A stretch of 35,928 nt of DNA. It comes from a virus. How positions within the stretch are numbered: position 1 is the stretch's first letter; every line of letters starts with the position of its first letter. The notes under the pieces were generated by a model that was not told the origin of the DNA, did not search any database, and saw nothing but the letters and a program-made list of their open reading frames with translations. Both the position numbers and the translations under genes were made by a program. Shown here one piece after another: positions 7,577 to 14,969 of the stretch. Location of the stretch: positions 1 to 35,928 of IMG/VR virus record IMGVR_UViG_3300032323_001164; one strand, written 5' to 3'.

Positions 7577-9889
7577 TTAGTTGTAATAAGGAACTTTCTT
7601 GCCATTGATTAATAACCAACCATCTGGGGTTTTTAACGGACATACCACGTCAACCGTACCAGGCGTTGATGCCAAAGTGGTACTTGTAACGGTAGCACTT
7701 ACTGTTACAGGAGCAGTAGTAGTTGGAACGGTAGCAGATACAGTTGCTTCCAAATCAGTAAACTTTCCTTTTTTATGAGTTGATTGTCCAATATCAATGT
7801 TGTCTAATGTACCCAATGATGTTGGATTGATTTCTAAAGTTGTACTTGGTTTAATAAATACTTTACCTCCAACCCCGCTAGTAACTTGGGGACTAATACT
7901 TACTGTACCCCGTTTAATATAAAAGGTTCCATTTGTTGCATTGTCACCACCACTTCCACTCGCCTCAAAACTAAATCTTGATGCGTCCAACATGGTTATA
8001 CCTTGTACAGGACTGGTTTGTTCTGTCTTGACAATTACATTAAACACCGTCAATCCGTTGGTCGTATCAGCTGAGGTTATACCCGGAACTTTATTGAGAG
8101 TAGATCCAGAAACGTCAAATGTACTAATTGTACGAAGATCCGAATACACAAGATTTGAATTAACGTCAAACAACTCAGCCTTGATTTCAAACTGTTCTCC
8201 AGCAACTGATACTTGAAATGGAATACGAGTTACAAAAATATCAGGTGAAAATGATGGTTCCGAATATGTTGTGAGTTTGATGTCAGATAGTGTTGCTTCA
8301 CAATTTCTTGTGTAAATAACCATGGTACCATTAAACTCATTTTTGAACTTGTTGTAAAACACAACAGGAGACGGATAATATAATGACGATGATCGTTCAT
8401 CCAAATAAAACTCACCAATCTTTATTCCCCTATTTACATCGTAGTTTGCATCACTATTAATTTGATCATACAATGATGATGTAATGTAAAACGATACATA
8501 AGCAGGTTTTGATGTATTCGATTTTATAATTCTGGTCTTACAAGATAGTTTATATGTGACATCAGGATAAAACCTCATGAAATTACTATCATATCCCAAT
8601 CCAGATTCATTATTGTTTTCGGTCTCATCATATGGAGAATAAACATGATTTTGACTTCCACCATTAGTATCGTTCTTGACAATTACGTAATTTTCAACAT
8701 CGTTATTGTTGGTGAACATCATTGCGTCCATCAAATATGATGCATCTCTGGCCAACGATGTTGCACCAGAACTTTTATACCAATAGTGGTTCAAGTGACT
8801 AACATTTGGAAACGATCCTAAACTCTTAAAGAAACTATTGGGTGTAGTTTGATCAATCAACAAATCAGAATCTACGATTGGTTCATCAGCAATAATTTCA
8901 AAATCACCAGCGGTACTCAAACTTCTTCTGTACATTTTGTGACGATATACATTGCCAGAAAATGTTTTGATGTCAGAGTATTCGACAAATGCTACAGATT
9001 GATTGTATGATGAACTGGTTAAAAACCGTGCGTCATATTTGACATTAGTGAACAGTGCATTTAATGTTGCATCAACCGCATTGACAATAATCTTTTTATT
9101 CTGATTATTGATATAGTAGATTGGATGTTTTAACTTGACATTTTTATCATCAATGATTTCAGTGATCACATTTGATGATGTAATGTTTACAGATCCAACT
9201 ACATCATCTACCTTGGTGACGTATATGTCTACCAAAGAGTTCTTCATTGATGATGACATAATCAATCCGGCGTCAAATATAGTTAATCTATAATCAATTG
9301 GAACCGAATTGATATCAAACAACCCATAGTCATCACCCTTCTTTGGAGTAACCGCATTGGTTTGTACAGAAGACCCCGCCACCGTTTGAACATATCCTGT
9401 AGACTGATCGGTAACGATTGGTACAAATGCTGAATTGACCGTTAATGTGGGTGGTTTATAAAAAAGAACCTTTGATGTGTTTTGAACTAACGGGTTAATT
9501 TGTATATTACCAATCCATCTTACTACCTTGTTATTTTGTTTTTCACGACTAACAAGAATGATTTTACCAACACCATACGGAGTATCACTGTAAACATAAA
9601 CAGAAATTCGAATAGCTCCACCTTCTTTGTACGCAACATTATTGGTTTTGGCAATTTCAACATACAAAGAATTGCCCACCGTATCCAAAACCTCTAACTG
9701 TATAGGTGTACCGGACGCAAGTTTGTCAGACCCATTTAATAAGAATGTGTTTTTACCGGCAGTAAACTTGGGAGAGTATTCCGATAATACAAAATATTCG
9801 GACAGAAATGAAGAATCTTCAATATCAACTTTAAGACTTGATAGATTCAGCTTCTGTCCGACATTTCGTGGATTTGATATAATTGCCAT
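7577..9889 (-). CDS. Large putative virion (tail) protein
   Basis: A 770-aa, beta-rich, Ser/Thr/Asn-rich protein with few cysteines, typical of extracellular phage tail proteins. The N-terminal 150 residues (including YFVLSEYSPKFTAGKNTFLL and a following Ig-like stretch) look like an attachment domain. The middle has beta-rich repeats with many aromatic residues. The C-terminus has a Thr/Val/Ala-rich linker (SATVPTTTAPVTVSATVTST) and a short terminal module ending DGWLLINGKKVPYYN. I take the ATG at 9889 (MAIISNPRN) rather than an in-frame TTG at 9907. The start lies in one arm of an 11-bp inverted repeat. It is separated from the other tail genes by the recombination cassette. Function within the virion is unknown; tail fibre or baseplate-associated protein is inference. 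Confidence 0.75.
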   Translation of the reverse strand: MAIISNPRNVGQKLNLSSLKVDIEDSSFLSEYFVLSEYSPKFTAGKNTFLLNGSDKLASGTPIQLEVLDTVGNSLYVEIAKTNNVAYKEGGAIRISVYVYSDTPYGVGKIILVSREKQNNKVVRWIGNIQINPLVQNTSKVLFYKPPTLTVNSAFVPIVTDQSTGYVQTVAGSSVQTNAVTPKKGDDYGLFDINSVPIDYRLTIFDAGLIMSSSMKNSLVDIYVTKVDDVVGSVNITSSNVITEIIDDKNVKLKHPIYYINNQNKKIIVNAVDATLNALFTNVKYDARFLTSSSYNQSVAFVEYSDIKTFSGNVYRHKMYRRSLSTAGDFEIIADEPIVDSDLLIDQTTPNSFFKSLGSFPNVSHLNHYWYKSSGATSLARDASYLMDAMMFTNNNDVENYVIVKNDTNGGSQNHVYSPYDETENNNESGLGYDSNFMRFYPDVTYKLSCKTRIIKSNTSKPAYVSFYITSSLYDQINSDANYDVNRGIKIGEFYLDERSSSLYYPSPVVFYNKFKNEFNGTMVIYTRNCEATLSDIKLTTYSEPSFSPDIFVTRIPFQVSVAGEQFEIKAELFDVNSNLVYSDLRTISTFDVSGSTLNKVPGITSADTTNGLTVFNVIVKTEQTSPVQGITMLDASRFSFEASGSGGDNATNGTFYIKRGTVSISPQVTSGVGGKVFIKPSTTLEINPTSLGTLDNIDIGQSTHKKGKFTDLEATVSATVPTTTAPVTVSATVTSTTLASTPGTVDVVCPLKTPDGWLLINGKKVPYYN

Positions 9890-9914
9890 ATGTATTGTGT
9901 TCAACAATACATAT
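9888..9914 (-). promoter_or_regulatory. Perfect 11-bp inverted repeat over a start codon
   Basis: ATATGTATTGT (9888-9898) and ACAATACATAT (9904-9914) form a perfect dyad with a 5-nt loop. In the mRNA the hairpin would begin 5 nt after the stop of the gp47-gp46 gene and pair the first two bases of the ATG at 9889. It lacks a GC-rich stem and U tract, so it is not a standard terminator. A translational block, an RNA-processing site or an operator are the main options. Confidence 0.5.
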
Positions 9915-9919
9915 AGAAA

Positions 9920-12900
9920 TCACTGGAAATTAATACGTGAAAACCCATTGTCCTTGACTATCTCCAAACGGGTATCAACCATATCCTTTAGTACATCCAA
10001 GTGACTCACAATCCATACAAAGTCAAAATTGCTCTTCAAAAACGAGAACAAATTGGCCATGGCAGACAAGTGATCACTGTCAGCACATCCAAATCCTTCA
10101 TCAATAGCAATAAAGTTAGGTCGGGGTAGATTAGATACATTGATCAATGCAACTCTAATTGCCAACGAACTTACAAACTTCTCCAAACCACTAGCAAGTT
10201 CCAACGGCCACTTCTTATCCTCATACACAATGTAAGTCATAATGTTCTTACCATCAGTATGAAACGATACCGTGAACTCAACGATCTGATTCAGAATGTT
10301 ATTGACCTCTGCCTCAATACCAGGCAACGCTTTAGAGATGATTTGATACTGCAATCCATCTCTTGACACTGCATCGACATAATAAGTGTAGGCATTGTAA
10401 ATCTTCTCGGTCTCCTTTGCTTCCACGATCTTCTTTTCAATTTCAGACTTCTGATAGGTCCATGTATTGATCTTACTCTTCAAATCAACAATCTTTCCAT
10501 TGACGGTCTTAATGTTGAAATCGATGTTCTTGATATTAACTTTGAGACCGTCAATAGTTTGTTGAATCTTGACATTGGATTCAATTGCATCCTTAGCATC
10601 ATAGTATTCCTTAATCTTGCCATTGATGGTCTCCAGTGAGTTCTTATCCTTGACAATCGTGTTCTCCAACTGCAACTGACTATTTTCCGACGATGAAATG
10701 TTCTTATTCAACGTTGTCAGATCAGTGGACAACTTTCGATATTCCTGATATTGTCCCGCCACGGTCTCGACAGCAGACACCTTGTTTTTGACTTCTGTCA
10801 ACTTTGTAATCAAAGATCTAGCTTCAACCTTATCGTTTTCAAGATCTTCCTTGGTCTTAATTGCATCCTGAACAAACACATTATTGACACAGTATGTACA
10901 ATTTGGGTCGTACTTGTGAGCTTCAAGCTTCTTCAACTTGTCCAACTTGTTGTTGACAACCAACTTCTTACGTTCCAATTGACCTTCATATGAAGACACT
11001 TCCAACATCAACGTGTTGTATTGAGAATGCTTACTCTCAATGTCATCCGATTTAAACTGTTCAACTTTTTCATTCAAAGGTTTGACATCATTCTTCAACT
11101 TCTCAATGTTTACGATTTCGTTGTCGTATTTTGACTGATTATTGGAAATACGTTGTTCGGTGGTACGTCGTTGAGATTCCAACGAAACAATATCAGTTGT
11201 ACCAACATTGACCTTGATCAACTGTGAAGACGTTTCCACGACTTTATCGTTTTCAACATCACGTTGTTCGCCCAATTGTTTCAATTCAGTTTCGTTCACC
11301 CGAATAACCGATTCAGCGTTGGCGATGTTTGTAGTCAACGTTTCTAGTTCAACGGTATAATCCGTCTTTGCAAAGTTCTTCATTACTACAGCCCACTCAC
11401 GCATCTGATCATTAGCCAGACCATGTAGCTTATCAAAGATTGTAAGACCCATGAATTGTGCCAATAAATCTTTGCGTTCAGTTTGACCTAGATCAATGAA
11501 TGAACCGGTCTTACTGTTTTGAATGCTCAACACTGTGAGAATAAAGTCATCATATGTGCCAACATAATCTCTAATGAGATCGTTGGTATTACGACGGGCT
11601 TCTCCATTGAGTTCAATGACCTGACCATTTTCTTCCTTCCAAAACTTGACATCAACCTTGACACTTCCCTTCTTATCAGCGTTTCCAATACGTTCAATGA
11701 AGTAATTGACCTTATCAATTTCAAAGTTGAACTTACAACGAAACGACAACTTTTGGGTATTCATGACGTGAACTGCCTTGAAAGCACGATCACATTTATC
11801 AAAAATACAAAACGATAGAGCAGAAAGAATACTGGATTTTCCACTTGCGTTTGCAGCAAATAGACCCACGACATCTTTCATCTTACTGAAGTCAATGACG
11901 TTTCCTTCACCATAACTAAACATGTTATCAAACTCAAACCGCTTAGGCTTCCATCGAATATTCTTTGCGGTAAGATCCTTGACAATCAAATCATTCAGTT
12001 CCTTGTTGATCTTTTCCACCCCCAAAATAAGAGCATCTGGAATATTGGCATGTTTATCTTGAAGATATTCTGAGATCAACTTGTTTTGATACGTAATGTT
12101 TGAAAGTCCATGAACATTCAAATTGGGTACAACCGAATTAGTCAGACTAGACACCAAGTTATCCACCCGTAGATAGTTGATATCAACCAGTTCAGTATGT
12201 TTACGTACTTCGGCAATAATGGCCTTCATTTCAGAAGCCACGGTTTCTAGTGCCTTAACTCGTAAAGTGGTTTTCTTGGGAATGTCAGTCAGATCGGTAA
12301 GCAACCGTCCTTTATCAACTTCAACGGTAAAGTATCCATAGTCGTTTTTGACTTCAACGTGTTTGAACTTGAGGGTTTTGAGATCCCAATAAACAAAGCC
12401 ATGACCACGAAGCTCTTCACCGTGGTTCTGTTGAATCAATGATCCAGAATACACAACCACCGGTTTGCGTACATTGTTATCGTCAACACCATATGTTTGA
12501 AGAACCTGATGACGGTGAATATCACCAAGCAAAATGATTTGGTGACCATCAAACAGTTCATTCTTGGTACTGCTACTGACTTTATAGCCAATGTCAGTCA
12601 CAGCACTATCAATTGGTCCATGATACAGTCCAATACAATAAGTAGCGTTGTTAACATAGGTCTTGGGAATATTCGCAAACCGAATGTAGTTTTCAGGAGA
12701 GTGTTCATCAAATACTGAAAAGTTATTGAAGAGGATATCTCCAAGAAGATAGATTCCGGTATCCTTTAGATAAAACAGATTTGGATGTTTGAGTGCATTA
12801 ACGATTGGACTCAAACTGTCCATTCGATTTTTATTGGTCAAAGTAGCGTCATGATTACCCGCAGTAAGTATGGTTGGACGAAGATCCGCCAATCTCTTGA

Positions 12901-13129
12901 GAAATTGGGACGCAATTTCAACGCATTCAGGGCTAAGATCGCTTTTGTTATGAAAAACGTCTCCAACTACACAAACAGCAGTTGACGATGGTGTTCTGTC
13001 AATTGACTTGTATAGATTTTCAAACACCTCACGATATTCGGTATGACGCTTGGTCAACAGAATATGAATATCTGCAACGTGGAGAATGTTGGTAAAGTTT
13101 GATACTTCACATGTAAGTTTTGTGACCAT
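9920..13129 (-). CDS. Fused gp47-gp46 (SbcD-SbcC / Mre11-Rad50) recombination nuclease
   Basis: A 1069-aa single polypeptide joining two subunits that are separate in T4. Residues 1 to about 290 are an Mre11/SbcD/gp47-type metallophosphoesterase: VADIH (Asp20, His22), VVGDVFH (Asp57), GNHD (92-94), YHGP (His170) and GDIHRH (203-207). From about residue 395 begins a Rad50/SbcC/gp46 ATPase: RFEFDNMFSYGEG, Walker A-type AANASGKSS, and the Q-loop region near VLSIQNS. A long coiled coil follows, interrupted by the zinc-hook cysteines CTYC (about 744-747), then the ABC signature region ASGLEKFVSSLAIRVAL, Walker B FIAIDEGFG (about 1007-1015) and the His switch VSHLD. All catalytic elements are present. 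It should process DNA ends for recombination-dependent replication. An in-frame TTG at 13138 overlaps the primase stop; I prefer the ATG at 13129. No internal stop or frameshift is seen at the junction. Confidence 0.93.
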   Translation of the reverse strand: MVTKLTCEVSNFTNILHVADIHILLTKRHTEYREVFENLYKSIDRTPSSTAVCVVGDVFHNKSDLSPECVEIASQFLKRLADLRPTILTAGNHDATLTNKNRMDSLSPIVNALKHPNLFYLKDTGIYLLGDILFNNFSVFDEHSPENYIRFANIPKTYVNNATYCIGLYHGPIDSAVTDIGYKVSSSTKNELFDGHQIILLGDIHRHQVLQTYGVDDNNVRKPVVVYSGSLIQQNHGEELRGHGFVYWDLKTLKFKHVEVKNDYGYFTVEVDKGRLLTDLTDIPKKTTLRVKALETVASEMKAIIAEVRKHTELVDINYLRVDNLVSSLTNSVVPNLNVHGLSNITYQNKLISEYLQDKHANIPDALILGVEKINKELNDLIVKDLTAKNIRWKPKRFEFDNMFSYGEGNVIDFSKMKDVVGLFAANASGKSSILSALSFCIFDKCDRAFKAVHVMNTQKLSFRCKFNFEIDKVNYFIERIGNADKKGSVKVDVKFWKEENGQVIELNGEARRNTNDLIRDYVGTYDDFILTVLSIQNSKTGSFIDLGQTERKDLLAQFMGLTIFDKLHGLANDQMREWAVVMKNFAKTDYTVELETLTTNIANAESVIRVNETELKQLGEQRDVENDKVVETSSQLIKVNVGTTDIVSLESQRRTTEQRISNNQSKYDNEIVNIEKLKNDVKPLNEKVEQFKSDDIESKHSQYNTLMLEVSSYEGQLERKKLVVNNKLDKLKKLEAHKYDPNCTYCVNNVFVQDAIKTKEDLENDKVEARSLITKLTEVKNKVSAVETVAGQYQEYRKLSTDLTTLNKNISSSENSQLQLENTIVKDKNSLETINGKIKEYYDAKDAIESNVKIQQTIDGLKVNIKNIDFNIKTVNGKIVDLKSKINTWTYQKSEIEKKIVEAKETEKIYNAYTYYVDAVSRDGLQYQIISKALPGIEAEVNNILNQIVEFTVSFHTDGKNIMTYIVYEDKKWPLELASGLEKFVSSLAIRVALINVSNLPRPNFIAIDEGFGCADSDHLSAMANLFSFLKSNFDFVWIVSHLDVLKDMVDTRLEIVKDNGFSRINFQ

Positions 13130-13134
13130 AAAAT

Positions 13135-14097
13135 TCAAATAGATAATTTGTTACGAAACAAAGATTCAAAATCAAGAACCTGAGTATTGTTAATCAGTTC
13201 CCATGTTTTTGTGAATCCGATTTCAGACGGATCTTTTCCGTCAAGTTTAACCAAACGAGTTTCAATGTTGTTTTTCAACAAAAATTCACTGATTCGAATA
13301 GAATCAGCCATAGCATCATTATCCAAAACAATATTGACCTTCTTCACTGTATTACAGATCAAAGCAGATTTCAACTTATTTGAAAGCGTTTTTCCAAATA
13401 AAGGAATTGCGTTGTTTCTCACCGATATAGCATCAAACGCACCTTCAACCAACGTAATTGGCTGATGGTAATCCACAAACATTTCAAAGCCAATAATGTC
13501 TTTGGATCCAAAACTGTTGACGTATTTCATTTTGGCATCTTCAAATACGCTACGAGTTGAATAAAAATTCAAATGACCAGATGCATCATAAGATGGAATC
13601 AGCACTCTTCCATGAAACTGTCCACCTTCACAATATCCGATATTGTATCTCAAAACATCGTATTTTGTGATGTTACGACTTTTCAAATACTTCAAAGCGT
13701 GTCTTCCAGTCAACGTCAACTCTTCGTCATAAAACGAACGATATTCCTTTGGAAGCATCAATTGTTCAACGATATCAGCCTTCTTCTCAGAAAAGATTTC
13801 CAGAATGGCACTGATATCGTTTTGTGGAAGTTTTCTATAAGTCTCGGTATTTTTATAGATCTGACTGAGATAGTCCCCAGACAATCCCAACTTCTTGAAC
13901 AATGTCTTTAACGATGTACCTGATAATCCACACACCCAACAATGATACTTTCCAGTAACCGTGTTGATTTCCAGTTTGCGTTTGTAATGCTTACATACCG
14001 GACAAAAGTACACAGCATCAGTCCCCTTACGAATTTTGGCGGACTGTTTTAGTGCTTTATTTAAAATGGTGACAACTTCTGTCTGATACAACAGCAT
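13135..14097 (-). CDS. 61: DnaG-type DNA primase, T4 gp61-like
   Basis: A 320-aa primase that would make RNA primers for lagging-strand synthesis. The N-terminus has a CHC2-type zinc-binding domain with CPVC (Cys32, Cys35) and HCWVC (His52, Cys53, Cys56). The catalytic TOPRIM domain shows LVEGAFDAISV (Glu218), PLFGKTLS, and VNIVLDNDAMADS (Asp259, Asp261), followed by the DGKDPSEIG motif common in DnaG-like proteins. There is no fused helicase domain, so a separate replicative helicase is expected elsewhere. The length is close to that of T4 gp61 (about 340 aa). It lies between the RuvC-like resolvase and the gp47-gp46 fusion. The start codon sits in the loop of an 8-bp inverted repeat, and the gene's stop almost touches the next start. 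Confidence 0.92.
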   Translation of the reverse strand: MLLYQTEVVTILNKALKQSAKIRKGTDAVYFCPVCKHYKRKLEINTVTGKYHCWVCGLSGTSLKTLFKKLGLSGDYLSQIYKNTETYRKLPQNDISAILEIFSEKKADIVEQLMLPKEYRSFYDEELTLTGRHALKYLKSRNITKYDVLRYNIGYCEGGQFHGRVLIPSYDASGHLNFYSTRSVFEDAKMKYVNSFGSKDIIGFEMFVDYHQPITLVEGAFDAISVRNNAIPLFGKTLSNKLKSALICNTVKKVNIVLDNDAMADSIRISEFLLKNNIETRLVKLDGKDPSEIGFTKTWELINNTQVLDFESLFRNKLSI

Positions 14098-14113
14098 GCT
14101 AGTACTGTATCAG
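14083..14113 (-). promoter_or_regulatory. Inverted repeat with the primase start codon in its loop
   Basis: CTGATACA (14083-14090) and TGTATCAG (14106-14113) form an 8-bp perfect dyad with a 15-nt loop that contains the primase ATG (14095-14097) and the palindrome AGCATGCT. An mRNA hairpin here would present or hide the start codon depending on bound factors. Regulatory meaning is inferred; the dyad itself is seen directly. Confidence 0.4.
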
Positions 14114-14136
14114 AAATTCTACCCAAATCAACAAAA

Positions 14137-14640
14137 TTATGCTTTAAATAAAGCACAGACCATGGCATCATACATGTCACCGTTTCGATCATCCCAACTA
14201 CCTTTTTTCTTTTTCTGATCAAATTTGGTCACATCAACGAAGTTCACAATGTTGGCTTTAACAAATTCCTTGGCCTTCATGCCCTTGACTCTTGCTTTTC
14301 CAAACAACTGTTTTCTCATGGTGTTGACGTTACACAAGTTAACCTTCAACTCGGTTTCTTCAGAAACGATATACTCAAAAACAGCATTGAATCTTGCCAA
14401 CTTGATGATAACTTGTTGACTGGTTCTACCTCCAGCAAATCCACTCAAGGCTGCCTCAAGATTAATTTCGGCAACGTTTTTGAGTAACGGTGTAGTTTTA
14501 AGATAGTCTAAAACAAAAAGAGACTTCTCTTTGGAAGTCTCTAAATGTGATATGTCTAAAAATCCAGCACTAACAATCTTACCGTCATCTGAAAATGCCC
14601 ATCCAACGGTAGATGTACTAGCATCCAATCCTAATGTCAT
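14137..14640 (-). CDS. RuvC-like Holliday junction resolvase
   Basis: A 167-aa RNase H-fold nuclease. The first strand holds MTLGLDASTSTVGWAF with the catalytic Asp6, the second acidic residue is Glu62 in INLEAALSGFAGG, and the C-terminal acidic cluster is NGDMYDAMVCAL (Asp155, Asp158). The GR-T-QQ segment after Glu62 and the length match RuvC-type resolvases. It would resolve branched DNA before packaging, the job done in T4 by the unrelated endonuclease VII (gp49). It precedes the primase and gp47-gp46 fusion and so completes a recombination cassette. The ATG at 14640 has an A/T-rich leader (AATAAATAAGTT) and no Shine-Dalgarno sequence. A related non-resolvase RNase H-fold role cannot be excluded. 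Confidence 0.85.
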   Translation of the reverse strand: MTLGLDASTSTVGWAFSDDGKIVSAGFLDISHLETSKEKSLFVLDYLKTTPLLKNVAEINLEAALSGFAGGRTSQQVIIKLARFNAVFEYIVSEETELKVNLCNVNTMRKQLFGKARVKGMKAKEFVKANIVNFVDVTKFDQKKKKGSWDDRNGDMYDAMVCALFKA

Positions 14641-14657
14641 AACTTATTTATTTATTT

Positions 14658-14939
14658 TTATGGGCGGTATCTATTGGTATTACCAACACGATACAATCCC
14701 GAAGTATTCAAAGCCTTATCAGTGAAGTTTTCACGGCGGCTTGTATTCATTCCCGTAGTAAATCCCGGTTCAATGGTCAACGTCTTTGACAATTGAGTAT
14801 AGCCATGTGGTGTTTGAACACCCTGAATCATGGTGTTTGTACCAGCTTGCTTTGCATCAAACGCACCACCAGTACGATCTGAGGCATATCTTGATTCAAG
14901 ATTTTTGGTTAATGACGTTCTTTCAATTGAATTTGCCAT
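14658..14939 (-). CDS. Small hypothetical protein, 93 aa
   Basis: A 93-aa basic, polar protein rich in Thr, Asn, Arg and Gly (for example SRYASDRTGGAFDAKQAGTN and a final RVGNTNRYRP). It has no signal peptide, membrane segment or recognisable motif. The gene is supported by its tight fit, with 30 nt to the upstream gene and 17 nt to the RuvC-like gene, and by a TATTTATA octamer 19 nt before its ATG. Disordered composition and position at the end of the tail block suggest a small virion or assembly protein, but nothing in the sequence shows this. Confidence 0.65.
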   Translation of the reverse strand: MANSIERTSLTKNLESRYASDRTGGAFDAKQAGTNTMIQGVQTPHGYTQLSKTLTIEPGFTTGMNTSRRENFTDKALNTSGLYRVGNTNRYRP

Positions 14940-14958
14940 AATATTAGTCTATGTTGAT

Positions 14959-14966
14959 TATAAATA
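14959..14966 (-). promoter_or_regulatory. TATTTATA octamer upstream of the 93-aa gene and recombination cassette
   Basis: On the coding strand the segment AATATTTATAATC lies 19 nt upstream of the ATG at 14939, in the 30-nt gap after the FG-GAP/dockerin gene. It also contains TATAAT, which resembles a general -10 element. A promoter here would give separate expression of the RuvC-primase-nuclease cassette from the tail genes above it. Confidence 0.3.
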
Positions 14967-14969
14967 TTA

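Noticed and set aside
13127-13138. TTG start for the gp47-gp46 fusion at 13138
   Set aside because: It adds only three residues, overlaps the primase stop, and a normal ATG follows at 13129.
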